The notes under the pieces are model-generated. The model did not search any database and had not been told where the DNA came from. It was given only the letters and a program-made list of their open reading frames with translations. A stretch of DNA of 50,991 bases from Solirubrobacterales bacterium (GTDB lineage Bacteria > Actinomycetota > Thermoleophilia > Solirubrobacterales > 70-9), in the NCBI GenBank assembly GCA_020438425.1, contig JAGQUQ010000004.1, forward strand, positions 17,799 to 68,789, read 5' to 3'. Made by a program: the position numbers and the translations under genes. Shown here piece after piece: positions 7,476 to 15,695 of this stretch (positions are counted from its first letter, which is position 1; each line of letters starts with the position of its first letter).

Positions 7476-8003
7476 CTAGAACACCTCGGACTCGAGCTCG
7501 GCGAGTCGGGCCTCGAGCTGCTTCGACTCCCGCAGGCCGTCCAGCGCCCGGTCGAGCTCCTCGCCAACGCCTTCCGGAACCGAAACCTCGACCATCAGCG
7601 TGTAGAGCGGGGATCCGGAATCGCCGGTACGACGGGTTCTCAGGTCGGTGATGTTGACCCCGAGCGAAGCCAGTGTCGAAGCGGTGTCATGAACGATTCC
7701 GGGACGGTCGGCTCCGTAAACGGTGAGCACATGGGTCGGGCCGGCGCCGCGGTCGAGACCCTCGACCGGACTGACCGTGATCCCGCCCAGCTCGAACTCC
7801 CGGCCAACCTCGTCCAGCCGCGCTTCCAGGGACTCGAGCGACGCATCCGCAGGGACCGAGACGATCAGCATCACCGCAAAGTGACCGTGCAGGATCGACA
7901 TCTGCGAGTCGTCGACGTTGCCACCCGCTTCGAGCAGGGCGCTGGTGATTGCGGCGACGATCCCGGGGCGGTCCCGGCCGATCGCGGTGACCGCCAGATT
8001 CAT
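7476..8003 (-). CDS. Tandem ACT-domain protein, GcvR-like
   Basis: 175 aa in two ACT domains. The first starts MNLAVTAIGRDRPGIVAAIT; the second has HVLTVYGADRPGIVHDTAST. The DRPGIV turn in both is the usual amino-acid-binding loop. Proteins of this build (glycine cleavage regulator GcvR, PF13740-type) sense amino acids and lack a DNA-binding domain, as here. The start at 8003 overlaps the DegV stop (ATGA), so translation is coupled. A further 37 codons of open frame upstream lie inside degV and were rejected. The ligand is unknown. Confidence 0.85.
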   Translation of the reverse strand: MNLAVTAIGRDRPGIVAAITSALLEAGGNVDDSQMSILHGHFAVMLIVSVPADASLESLEARLDEVGREFELGGITVSPVEGLDRGAGPTHVLTVYGADRPGIVHDTASTLASLGVNITDLRTRRTGDSGSPLYTLMVEVSVPEGVGEELDRALDGLRESKQLEARLAELESEVF

Positions 8004-8890
8004 CAGAACTTGGAACCGGCCAGATCGGTCGGCACGGTACCGATCGCGACCAGTCCGGGGCCGGCGTGGCAGCCGAGCACGGTGGACATCTCGTCGAGGA
8101 AGGCCCCCTCGCACTGAAACACCTCGCGGCAGTGAGCGGCCAGCTCGGCCGCCAGCTCGGGCGCCTGAATGTGCTGTGAAGTCCAGGTGATTTCCTGCCC
8201 GGAGGCAGCCTTCTCGCTGGCGTGATCCTTGAGTCGCTGCATGGCGCGGGAGAGGGTTCGCACCTTGTCAACCGGTTCGACAGTCTCCCGGAGGGTGATC
8301 AGGGGCTTGATCTTGAGGGCTCCGCCGATCCAGGCCTGGGCGCCACCGATCCGGCCGCCCTTCCGCAGGTACTCGAGAGTGTCGACCAGGATCAGCGTGT
8401 CGATCCCTTCCCGACAGCCCTCGATCTGCGACACCACGCCCTCCGTATCCTTGCCTTCGCGGATCGCGTTGGCGGCGGCCAGGTTGCAGAAGGCCAGCCC
8501 GCCGGCGGTGGTGCGGGAATCGACCACCGTGATCCGCTCGCCGCCGCGGCCATCGGCCTCCAGCTGGGCGGCGGCCTGACGGGCTGCCTCGCAGGTTCCG
8601 GAGATCGCTCCGGAAAGGTGAAGCGAAATCACGTCCTTGCCGGCGTCCAGCAGCGGTCCGTAGACCTCCATGAAATCGCCGATCGAAGGTTGCGAAGTTG
8701 TCGTGAGCTGCGGGGATTCGAGAACCGCCTTGTAGAAGGCGGCGTAGTCATCTATCTCGTTCTCCGGCCGCTGCTCGCCATTGAGGATCACATAGAGATT
8801 CACGACGCTGATATCGAGCCGCTCACGGTCCTCTTGCGTGAGCGAAGCGGTCGAATCGGTCACCAGCGCGATGGTGGACTCGGCGGACAC
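8003..8890 (-). CDS. DegV family fatty-acid-binding protein
   Basis: 295 aa, family length. DegV/FakB proteins bind a fatty acid and present it to the FakA kinase. The signature pieces are VTDSTASL at the N-terminus, TTTSQPSIGDF, SLHLSGAISGTCEAA, VVDSRTTAGGLAF, LEYLRKGGRIGG and CHAGPGLVAIG near the C-terminus. First gene of the DegV-ACT-def unit. Its start is 67 bp from the divergent erpA-like gene, so the promoters share this short spacer. No FakA partner is in the window. Confidence 0.93.
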   Translation of the reverse strand: MSAESTIALVTDSTASLTQEDRERLDISVVNLYVILNGEQRPENEIDDYAAFYKAVLESPQLTTTSQPSIGDFMEVYGPLLDAGKDVISLHLSGAISGTCEAARQAAAQLEADGRGGERITVVDSRTTAGGLAFCNLAAANAIREGKDTEGVVSQIEGCREGIDTLILVDTLEYLRKGGRIGGAQAWIGGALKIKPLITLRETVEPVDKVRTLSRAMQRLKDHASEKAASGQEITWTSQHIQAPELAAELAAHCREVFQCEGAFLDEMSTVLGCHAGPGLVAIGTVPTDLAGSKF

Positions 8891-8957
8891 CCAACGGTTG
8901 TATCAGACAGTGAGCCATATCACCGGGATCAGTCACCTCACCCGCTACTCTTTAACC

Positions 8958-9329
8958 ATGTCCGAGAAGCCCGAAGCCGCAATCACGCTGACCGAAGCCG
9001 CCGCCGACAAGATCGCCGAGCTGATCGGTGATTCGCCGGAAGGTGAAGAGCAGGCGCTGCGCGTTGCCGTGCGCGGAGGCGGATGCTCGGGCTTCCAGTA
9101 CGCACTGGCCTTCGACAACAAGAGCGAGGACGATCACGTCTTCGAGCATCGCGGCGTGGCCGTGATCGTCGACAAGGTCAGCATGCAGTTCGTCTTCGGC
9201 TCCGAAGTCGACTACGTCGAGGGTCTGACCGGGGCCGGTTTCCAGGTCAACAACCCGAACGTGGTCGCCGCCTGTGGCTGTGGCTCTTCCTTCCAGGTGA
9301 AGGACGACGCCGAAGCCGCTGCGGTATAG
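8958..9329 (+). CDS. erpA: A-type iron-sulfur cluster carrier (ErpA/HesB-IscA family)
   Basis: 123 aa. A-type carriers accept Fe-S clusters and insert them into apoproteins. The three conserved cysteines are present: Cys43 in GGGCSGFQY, and Cys106 and Cys108 in AACGCGSSF. The FGSEVDYVEGLTGAGFQVNNPN stretch is diagnostic. A TACTCT -10-like hexamer (8944-8949) lies so close to ATG 8958 that the mRNA may be leaderless. The gene name is by family; IscA/SufA naming would fit equally well. The Grx-BolA pair at 17.5-18.2 kb belongs to the same trafficking pathway. Confidence 0.9.
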   Translation: MSEKPEAAITLTEAAADKIAELIGDSPEGEEQALRVAVRGGGCSGFQYALAFDNKSEDDHVFEHRGVAVIVDKVSMQFVFGSEVDYVEGLTGAGFQVNNPNVVAACGCGSSFQVKDDAEAAAV

Positions 9330-9352
9330 CCGCAGCACTTCGGAACCTCGCC

Positions 9353-9403
9353 GGTAACGATTCCTTCACGGGTCGTTACCAGAACTTTCACAGGGGCTTT
9401 CCC
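9353..9403 (+). promoter_or_regulatory. PHO-box-like array, 11-bp period, upstream of the pst operon
   Basis: Pentamers at exact 11-base spacing: GTAAC (9354), TTCAC (9365), TTACC (9376), TTCAC (9387), TTTCC (9398). Actinobacterial phosphate regulators (PhoP in Streptomyces) bind 11-bp direct-repeat units of GTTCACC type. The same stretch also holds a perfect inverted repeat, GGTAACGA (9353-9360) with TCGTTACC (9373-9380). It precedes the first gene of the transcript that contains pstSCAB, which supports phosphate control. Confidence 0.6.
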
Positions 9404-9449
9404 GGATGAACACATCCGGCCACTGAGCTGACTCCAGACTTGCGACTTA

Positions 9450-9468
9450 CCGTGGGAATCGCCCACGG
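9450..9468 (+). promoter_or_regulatory. Leader hairpin
   Basis: CCGTGGG-AATCG-CCCACGG, a perfect 7-bp stem, lies between the PHO-like array and the first gene, 12 nt before its AAAGGGG ribosome site. The role is unknown. Confidence 0.4.
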
Positions 9469-9494
9469 GACAAAGCAAGCAAAGGGGAATCTCA

Positions 9495-10163
9495 GTGAAC
9501 AGCTTCAGGAGTCCGGGGGAGAACAGGGGCCAATACGGGCTCGTGTTTGCGGTCGGACTGGCAGTTGCGTTTCTCATGTGTTTCGTCGGGATGGGCAAGG
9601 CCGGGGCCAGCAGCGTGAGCTGCTCGGGCACGGTGGTGCCGAATGCCGAAGGCCACGCCGAGAACGAACTGACCTACAACGTCAAGTGTGACGAGGACAT
9701 CAAGGGTTACTCGATCACGTCCAACCGCGAACTGGCCTACTTCGGCACCGAGACCGTCGTGCTCGGAACCGACGGTGAAGTCGCCGAAGGCGAGTCCTTC
9801 GGCTGCGAGGGCAGCATCCCGTCCTGGGGCATCGGCTGCCAGGGCAAGATGACCGCCGGCAACACGGTCGTCTCTGGAGTCGGCACCAGCGACGCCCTGT
9901 GTGAGGCATCGGTTCAGCCGAAGTTCTGGGCAACGGCCCTGACTCTCCAGGACGTAAAGGGAACTCCGACCCCGTTCGTTTCGGAACCGTTCCTGCTCAA
10001 GACCGAGCCCTGCAAGGTGCTCAACCCGACCAGGAAGGCCAAGGCAAAGCGGGACAGGCTCTGCGCCAAGGTCAAGTCGGCGAAGAGCAAGGAAGCCCGC
10101 AAGGCAGCGAAGAAGCGCTGCAACTCGGCCCGGGCGGCTGTCCGGAACCTGCGCGCGGCCTGA
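9495..10163 (+). CDS. Exported protein with lysine-rich tail, first gene of the pst transcript
   Basis: 222 aa from GTG 9495 with a good AAAGGGG site 7 nt upstream. One hydrophobic segment (about 15-38: YGLVFAVGLAVAFLMCFVGMG) acts as signal or anchor. A beta-rich domain with about eight cysteines follows (VSCSGTV, VKCDEDI, FGCEGSI, IGCQGKM, ALCEASV), likely disulfide-bonded outside the cell. Residues about 180-222 are a Lys/Arg-rich, predicted helical tail with Cys pairs (RDRLCAKVKSAKSKEARKA). pstS starts 39 bp downstream, and the PHO-like array lies upstream, so a phosphate-related envelope role is plausible. No family is recognised. Confidence 0.75.
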   Translation: MNSFRSPGENRGQYGLVFAVGLAVAFLMCFVGMGKAGASSVSCSGTVVPNAEGHAENELTYNVKCDEDIKGYSITSNRELAYFGTETVVLGTDGEVAEGESFGCEGSIPSWGIGCQGKMTAGNTVVSGVGTSDALCEASVQPKFWATALTLQDVKGTPTPFVSEPFLLKTEPCKVLNPTRKAKAKRDRLCAKVKSAKSKEARKAAKKRCNSARAAVRNLRAA

Positions 10164-10202
10164 TCGAGCCTCGGAAGAAGAAAAGGAAAGAAAGGTAGAG
10201 AA

Positions 10203-11015
10203 ATGACACGCTCCAAGTTCAGCGTGCTCTGGCTGATCGCCGCGATCGCCGCCCTCGTGGCGGTGCCGGCCAGCGCCAGCGCCAAACCCACCATTACCCT
10301 CAGCGGGTCGACCTCGGTCGCGCCCCTGGCTACCCTCTGGGCCCAGCAGTACGTGAAGTCCTGCAAGGGCTGCGTCAAGTTCAAGCTGCTCCAGGGCGGC
10401 TCGGATGTCGGCATCGCGGACGTCTCGCGCGGCCGGGTGACGATCGGCATGTCTTCCCGCGACCCGAAGCCGTCCGATCCGGGCGGAATCGAGTTCAACC
10501 GGGTCGCCAAGGACGCGATCTGCCTGGCCACCAACAAGGCCAACCCGGTCGCCAACTTCGACCAGAATGCGGTTCAGTCGATCTTCGGCGGCGGTGTGCG
10601 CAGCTGGAGCCAGGTGCCCGGTTCAAAGCAGAGCGGAACGATCGACCTGTTCGTCCGGACCCCGGCCTCGGGAACGCAGGATGCCTTCCAGAAGATCTTC
10701 ATGGGTGACACCAAGGTCTTCTCCGGCGCCTCGCAGAAGGCATCGAACGGTCTGGTCCAGCAGTCGATCCAGCGGGACAAGGCCGGCATCGGCTACGTCT
10801 CCGAGGCCTTCACCGACGGCCTCTCGGTCGCCAGCTACAAGGGCGTTCCCTGCACCCTCCGCAACGCGAAGTCCGGCCAGTACGGCGGTGTCCGCAGCTT
10901 CTACTTCGTGACCCGTGGCAAGGCCACCGGTGCCGCCGCGAAGTGGATCCGCTGGACCCGCAACAACCCGGCCGCCCTCCGGATCGCCGCAAGGGAATGG
11001 GTTCCCTTCAAGTAG
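10203..11015 (+). CDS. pstS: Phosphate ABC transporter substrate-binding protein
   Basis: 270 aa. It binds phosphate outside the membrane and delivers it to PstCA. Signal peptide about 1-27 (LIAAIAALVAVPASASA), then the PBP-like fold: ITLSGSTSVAPLATLWAQQY (phosphate-loop SGST), IGMSSRD, a FVRTPASGTQDAFQKIF segment (the second ligand loop SGT) and GIGYVSEAF. No lipobox is seen, so it may be soluble or held by the signal segment. It is 3 bp from pstC, in the order pstS-C-A-B. Confidence 0.93.
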   Translation: MTRSKFSVLWLIAAIAALVAVPASASAKPTITLSGSTSVAPLATLWAQQYVKSCKGCVKFKLLQGGSDVGIADVSRGRVTIGMSSRDPKPSDPGGIEFNRVAKDAICLATNKANPVANFDQNAVQSIFGGGVRSWSQVPGSKQSGTIDLFVRTPASGTQDAFQKIFMGDTKVFSGASQKASNGLVQQSIQRDKAGIGYVSEAFTDGLSVASYKGVPCTLRNAKSGQYGGVRSFYFVTRGKATGAAAKWIRWTRNNPAALRIAAREWVPFK

Positions 11016-11018
11016 TCC

Positions 11019-12038
11019 ATGGAGGCAGCTTCACTGAACAACGTCGAGGTTCAGGCACCTGACCTGGACATCGACCGGACGGACCGGCGCGTCGAGCTTC
11101 TGCTCGGCGCGCTGGCGTCCACCATCCTGCTCCTGATCGCGGGGATGATCCTCTTCGTCCTGATCAAGGCGCTCCCGTCCTTCACCCACAACGGTCTCGC
11201 CTGGTTCGGTGCCGGCGGCTCGGTTGACGACCAGCTGATGGACATCTTCAACTCGCCGGCCGACCCCGCCGACTACGTCTACCACCTGCGGGCCTGGCCG
11301 CTGCTCTACGCGACGGTGCTGATCACCGGCGTAGCGGTAGTGATCTCGGTCGTCTTCTCGGTGCTCTCGGCAATTTTCATCGTCGAGTTCGCTCCCGATC
11401 GCCTGCGGCGAATCATCGAGCCGGTGGTCAAGCTCCTCGCGGCGGTGCCCTCGGTTATCTACGGCCTGATCGGGATCCTCGTCGTGGTTCCCTTCGTCGC
11501 TCATCACCTGATCTCGGAGGACCGCAAGGAGTCGGTCGCCTACGTGATCCAGCTCGACGGAACCAGCATCCTGGTCGGGATCTTCATCCTCACGGTGATG
11601 ATCTGCCCGATCATGATCGCGATCATCGTTGACGCGCTCCGGTCGGTCCCGGACAAGTGGGTCGAAGGTGCCGCGGCCCTCGGCGTGAATCGCTGGCGGG
11701 CGATGCGGACCGTGTCGCTGAGGGCGATCCGGCCGGCGATCGTCGCCGCCCTCGTGCTGGCAACGGCCCGGGCGCTGGGCGAGGCGATCATGCTCTCGAT
11801 GGTGGCCGGATCGGTCGGCTTTGCCCCCAACCCGATGGACGGCTTCACCTTCTTCCTCGAACCGGCCCGCCCGCTGGCCTCGACCATCGTCGACAACGCC
11901 GAAGGGCTTTCGGTCGTTCCCTTCGGTCAGACCATGTACGCCTTCGCGGCGATCCTGCTGATCTCCAGCGCCTTCCTTTCCTTCGCCGGCTGGGCGGCAC
12001 GCAAGTCCTTCAGCCGCTACACCCTGGGAGCCCGATGA
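11019..12038 (+). CDS. pstC: Phosphate ABC transporter permease
   Basis: 339 aa. One of the two membrane subunits that form the phosphate channel. A strong N-terminal membrane helix (ASTILLLIAGMILFVLIKAL) is followed by a periplasmic loop and the MetI-type permease fold of about five more helices. The EAA-loop signature is visible as DKWVEGAAALGVNRWRAMRTVSL, the contact site for PstB. It overlaps pstA by 4 bp (ATGA). Confidence 0.94.
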   Translation: MEAASLNNVEVQAPDLDIDRTDRRVELLLGALASTILLLIAGMILFVLIKALPSFTHNGLAWFGAGGSVDDQLMDIFNSPADPADYVYHLRAWPLLYATVLITGVAVVISVVFSVLSAIFIVEFAPDRLRRIIEPVVKLLAAVPSVIYGLIGILVVVPFVAHHLISEDRKESVAYVIQLDGTSILVGIFILTVMICPIMIAIIVDALRSVPDKWVEGAAALGVNRWRAMRTVSLRAIRPAIVAALVLATARALGEAIMLSMVAGSVGFAPNPMDGFTFFLEPARPLASTIVDNAEGLSVVPFGQTMYAFAAILLISSAFLSFAGWAARKSFSRYTLGAR

Positions 12039-13039
12039 GTATCGACGTCCGCACGGCGGCCCCGGGCCCGCGCCCCAATCCCGAACGGCCGGCACCGGGC
12101 GCACCGGTGAAGCTCCCGGGGACCGGGGGCCAACAACAGACCGGCTGGAGCATCGGTGACAGGATCGGCCTGGCCGCCGCCTGGTTCTGCGGCATCTCGC
12201 TGTGCGTCGCGGCGGTCGCAATCGTCGGGTTCATGGCCTGGAAGGGAGTCCAGTACCTGCACCTCGAGATGCTGACCAGCTCCCCCGAAGCATCGCTGGA
12301 CCAGTCGACCTCCGGCGGGTTTCTGGACCCGCTGGTCGGGACCCTGATCCTGACCCTGATCGGGGTCGGGATCGCAATCCCGGTCGGGGTCGGCATCGCC
12401 GTGTGGCTGACCGAGTACGGCCGACCCGCCGGGCTCGCCCGACTGGTCGAGTCGGGGGTCGAGATCGTCGCCGGAACGCCCTCGATCGTGCTCGCCATCT
12501 TCGGACTGCTGGTCTTCCAGCAGTCCTTCATGGGTGTCTTCTCCTTCACCGCGGAAGGTGGCGCCGTGTTCGGCCGGTCCTTTCTGACCGCGGGTTCGAT
12601 GATGGCCCTGATCGCCCTGCCCCTGGTGATCGGGGCAACCCGGGAAGCTCTCCACTCGATTCCCCGGCATGTGCGAGAGGCCTCATACGCGCTGGGGAAA
12701 GACAAGGCCTCGACCATCCGCCGGGTCCTGCTGCCGAGTGCCCGCTCGGGGATAGCCACCGGGGCGACCCTCGGGATGGGACGGATCTGCGGCGACACCG
12801 CGATCGTGGTCGTCCTGCTCGGCGCTTCGATGCAGACCACGCCCGAAGAAGGGTTCGGCGGGCTGCTCCGGGGCACCGGCAGCACCCTGACCAGCTACGT
12901 CTACAACAACTCGCCCTCCGGTGAGGGCAACGCGCCGGAGAAGGCCTACGCGGCGGCCTTTGTGTTGCTGATGATCGTCCTGCTTCTCAACTTCGCGGTC
13001 GGACTGATCGGAAAGAGGAACAAACCACAGTGGAACTGA
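12035..13039 (+). CDS. pstA: Phosphate ABC transporter permease
   Basis: 334 aa from ATG 12035, overlapping pstC by 4 bp. A proline-rich cytoplasmic N-terminus (about 1-45) precedes six predicted membrane helices. The family motifs GVGIAVWLTEYGRP, VEIVAGTPSIVLAIFGLLVF and the EAA loop REASYALGKDKASTIRRVLLPSA are clear. It pairs with PstC to form the membrane pore. Its 3' end overlaps the GTG start of pstB by 10 bp. Confidence 0.94.
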   Translation: MSIDVRTAAPGPRPNPERPAPGAPVKLPGTGGQQQTGWSIGDRIGLAAAWFCGISLCVAAVAIVGFMAWKGVQYLHLEMLTSSPEASLDQSTSGGFLDPLVGTLILTLIGVGIAIPVGVGIAVWLTEYGRPAGLARLVESGVEIVAGTPSIVLAIFGLLVFQQSFMGVFSFTAEGGAVFGRSFLTAGSMMALIALPLVIGATREALHSIPRHVREASYALGKDKASTIRRVLLPSARSGIATGATLGMGRICGDTAIVVVLLGASMQTTPEEGFGGLLRGTGSTLTSYVYNNSPSGEGNAPEKAYAAAFVLLMIVLLLNFAVGLIGKRNKPQWN

Positions 13040-13974
13040 AAGAAGAGCAAACACAGAACGGGTCGGCACCCGGAGCGGAAGTGCCGCCGCTGCGGCAGAT
13101 CGTCGTCGAGTCCGAAACGGTGCCGATCCGGGTCGGTGACTACGCGGGCCCGCCCGACCCCGAGTACGGCCGGGAACCGTGGCAGCTCAACGCCGGGCTC
13201 GACAGCGATCCGATCTGGGTCGAGGAACGCATGCGAACCGAGGCGCTCTCGATCGCCTACGGCGGGAAGGTCGCGGTAAGCGCGGTCGATCTCGAAGTGA
13301 ATTCCGGCGAGGTGCTCGCCCTGATCGGTCCTTCCGGCTGCGGCAAGACCACGCTGCTCCGTTCACTGAACCGGCTGGTCGAGCTGACTCCGGCTGCCAG
13401 GCGGACCGGCCGGATCATCCTCGACAACCAGGACGTCGACACCTTCGACGTGACCCGGCTGCGCTCCCGGGTCGGCATGCTCTTCCAGCAGCCGAACCCC
13501 TTCCCGATGAGCATCTTTGACAACGTCGCCTACGGTCTGAGGGAACGGGGCAGCAAGAAGCCGCGCCGCAAGCAACTCGAGCCGATCGTGGTCGACGCGC
13601 TGGAGCGGGCCGGACTCTGGGACGAGGTTTCCTCGAACCTGAACCACCCGGCCCTGGCCCTCTCCGGCGGCCAGCAGCAACGCCTCTGTATCGCCCGCTC
13701 CCTGGCCGTCTCGCCCGAGGTCCTGCTGCTCGACGAGCCCTGCTCGGCGCTCGACCCGATCTCGACCGGGATCATCGAGGAGACGATCGTCGAGCTCCGC
13801 AACGAAGTGGCGATCGTGATCGTCACCCACAACCTTCAGCAGGCCGCGCGGATCGCCGACCGGGTCGCCTTCATGTACCTCGGCGACATGGTCGAGTACG
13901 GGCCGGCCGGGCAGGTCTTCGGCGCGCCGCGGGAGGCAAGAACCCAGGAGTACGTCGGGGGTGGCTTCGGATGA
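13030..13974 (+). CDS. pstB: Phosphate ABC transporter ATP-binding protein with N-terminal extension
   Basis: 314 aa. The ATPase core has Walker A GPSGCGKTT (about residues 100-108), Q-loop FQQPNPFPMSIFDNVAYG (PstB-specific), signature LSGGQQQR, Walker B LLLDEP and switch His in VTHN. From GTG 13030 there are 67 extra residues before the usual PstB start (Met68, ATG 13231). The extension is acidic and has no recognised motif. The 10-bp overlap with pstA favours the long form, but ATG 13231 remains possible. No phoU follows, unlike the classic pst operon. Confidence 0.93.
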   Translation: MELKEEQTQNGSAPGAEVPPLRQIVVESETVPIRVGDYAGPPDPEYGREPWQLNAGLDSDPIWVEERMRTEALSIAYGGKVAVSAVDLEVNSGEVLALIGPSGCGKTTLLRSLNRLVELTPAARRTGRIILDNQDVDTFDVTRLRSRVGMLFQQPNPFPMSIFDNVAYGLRERGSKKPRRKQLEPIVVDALERAGLWDEVSSNLNHPALALSGGQQQRLCIARSLAVSPEVLLLDEPCSALDPISTGIIEETIVELRNEVAIVIVTHNLQQAARIADRVAFMYLGDMVEYGPAGQVFGAPREARTQEYVGGGFG

Positions 13975-14702
13975 AGCGCGCAGCGATCACCCTCATTGCG
14001 GCCGGCCTGCTGCTCGCCGGTTGCGAGTCAACCCAGGACCAGAGCGCGAGGCTGGAAGAGGAAGGTGCCGATCTGGTCAAGGCGACCAAGGTCGACATCG
14101 GGGCCGAGAACCGGTTCGTCGACGTCATGGACAAGGTCGTGCTGACCGACCAGTACGGCACCGCGGTCGCGGTCGTGATGAAGAACAAGGGTCAGGAGGG
14201 CCTTTCCGACGCACCGATCGCGATCAACGTGAAGAACTCGAAGGGCAGGTCCGTCTACAGGAACAACTCGGCGGGCAACGAGTTCTCGCTGCTCCACGTT
14301 CCGGTGGTCAAGCCCCAGTCGGATGTGTTCTGGGTCCATGACCAGGTCATACCGGTCGGTGGCGTCCCCGCTTCGGTCGACGTGACGGTGGGCGAGGCCA
14401 AGCCCCTGCCGGCTGACATCCCCGAGATCGTCGTCTCCCCGCCAAAGCTCAACCGCGACCCGGTTTCGGGACTCGAGGTGACCGGCACGGTGACCAACCA
14501 GTCCGAGGTCGAACAGTCCGATCTCGTGCTCTACGCGATCGGCCGCAAGAACGGCAGGATCGTCGCGGCCGGGAGGGGAATGATCCCCAAGTTGAAGACC
14601 GACGGCACCCCGGCCACCTACCACATCTTTTTCATTGGAAATCCGACCGGAGCGGAGATCAGCGTGATCGCTCCGCCGGTCAATCTCTCAGGAGGCTCCT
14701 GA
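13971..14702 (+). CDS. Lipoprotein of unknown function in the pst operon
   Basis: 243 aa. N-terminal lipoprotein signal with lipobox LLAGC (lipidated Cys18), so it is anchored on the outer face of the membrane. The rest is beta-rich in two similar halves. The first has KVVLTDQYGTAVAVVMKNKGQEGLSDAPIA-like text; the second has GLEVTGTVTNQSEVEQSDLVLYAIGRKNGRIVAAG, reminiscent of FxLYD/CARDB-type Ig-like domains. The start overlaps pstB by 4 bp, so it is translated with the transporter. A role in phosphate capture or envelope organisation is inference. No named family is recognised. Confidence 0.8.
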   Translation: MKRAAITLIAAGLLLAGCESTQDQSARLEEEGADLVKATKVDIGAENRFVDVMDKVVLTDQYGTAVAVVMKNKGQEGLSDAPIAINVKNSKGRSVYRNNSAGNEFSLLHVPVVKPQSDVFWVHDQVIPVGGVPASVDVTVGEAKPLPADIPEIVVSPPKLNRDPVSGLEVTGTVTNQSEVEQSDLVLYAIGRKNGRIVAAGRGMIPKLKTDGTPATYHIFFIGNPTGAEISVIAPPVNLSGGS

Positions 14703-15691
14703 TGCCCGACCAGAACGCCGGCCTGCCGGAACCACAGGGCGGAGTGCCCGAGCGCTGCACCGGCTGCGGCAAGCCGATGGCCGAGGACCAGCGCTACTGC
14801 CTCAACTGCGGCAAGCGTCGCGGCAAGGCGAGGGTCGAGTTCGAGAACTACCTGCCCGAAGCCGGTGGCGAAGGGGCAGGAACTCCGCCCCCGACCCAGG
14901 GTGTGGTGCGACCGGTTGAACCGGAAGACCCCTACGACAGACCCGAACGGGAGGTCACTCCCCTGATGGCCGCGGTCGGACTCTGCGCGGTGGCGATGAT
15001 CCTGCTGGTCGGCGTTCTGATCGGTCGCTCCGGCGGTGGCGAGGGCAGCTCCGGAACCCCGCAGTTCGTCGCCTCGACCGGCCTGCCGCCGACCTCGACC
15101 TCGAGCACTTCGACGACCAGCACCTCGACCACGATCACCACCGACTGGCCGGAGGGCCAGGAAGGGTTCACGATCGAACTCGCGACCCTCTCCAAGGAAG
15201 GTGCCGACGCCGCTTCGGTCGAAGCCGCGAAGACCGACCTGGTGGCGCAGGGTGCCAGCGAGGTGGGAGTGCTTGATTCCGACCTCTACGGCAGCCTTCC
15301 GACTGGCAACTACGTTCTCTACTCCGGCGTCTATTCGACCAGGGCCGAAGCCGATACGGCCCTGAGCTCGCTCTCGACCAGCTTCCCCGACGCACAGGTG
15401 ATCGAGGTCGCGGCGGATGCCTCCGCGTCCGGCGCCGGAACCCCGAAGACCACGAATGACGAGCCCGAAGACGACGGCACGGACACCACCCTGATCGACG
15501 GCAGCAACGCCGACAACCAGGGCACCGTCCAGGCCTCGAAGGAAGACCTGGAAGCGCTCGAGAATGCGACCGGCGAGGAGTACGAGAAGATCCAGGAGAA
15601 GCTGCCGCCGACCATTGCCACGCCCGGTGAGCCACCGCCGAAGGACAACAAGGCCCCCGGTGGTGGCGGCCAGGCCACGACGATCGGCTGA
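14702..15691 (+). CDS. Zinc-ribbon / single-TM / SPOR-like envelope protein
   Basis: 329 aa, start overlapping the lipoprotein stop by one base. Order: cytoplasmic zinc ribbon with CxxC pairs at Cys19/22 and Cys33/36; charged linker; one membrane helix (about 87-107, LMAAVGLCAVAMILLVGVLIG); Ser/Thr linker (about 125-145); an extracellular domain (about 155-240) whose second half, GNYVLYSGVYSTRAEADTALSSL, looks like a SPOR domain (peptidoglycan-binding fold); and a low-complexity acidic and Pro/Gly tail. The layout suggests a sensor or scaffold linking cytoplasm and cell wall. The SPOR call is by eye. Confidence 0.75.
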   Translation: MPDQNAGLPEPQGGVPERCTGCGKPMAEDQRYCLNCGKRRGKARVEFENYLPEAGGEGAGTPPPTQGVVRPVEPEDPYDRPEREVTPLMAAVGLCAVAMILLVGVLIGRSGGGEGSSGTPQFVASTGLPPTSTSSTSTTSTSTTITTDWPEGQEGFTIELATLSKEGADAASVEAAKTDLVAQGASEVGVLDSDLYGSLPTGNYVLYSGVYSTRAEADTALSSLSTSFPDAQVIEVAADASASGAGTPKTTNDEPEDDGTDTTLIDGSNADNQGTVQASKEDLEALENATGEEYEKIQEKLPPTIATPGEPPPKDNKAPGGGGQATTIG

Positions 15692-15695
15692 TGCC

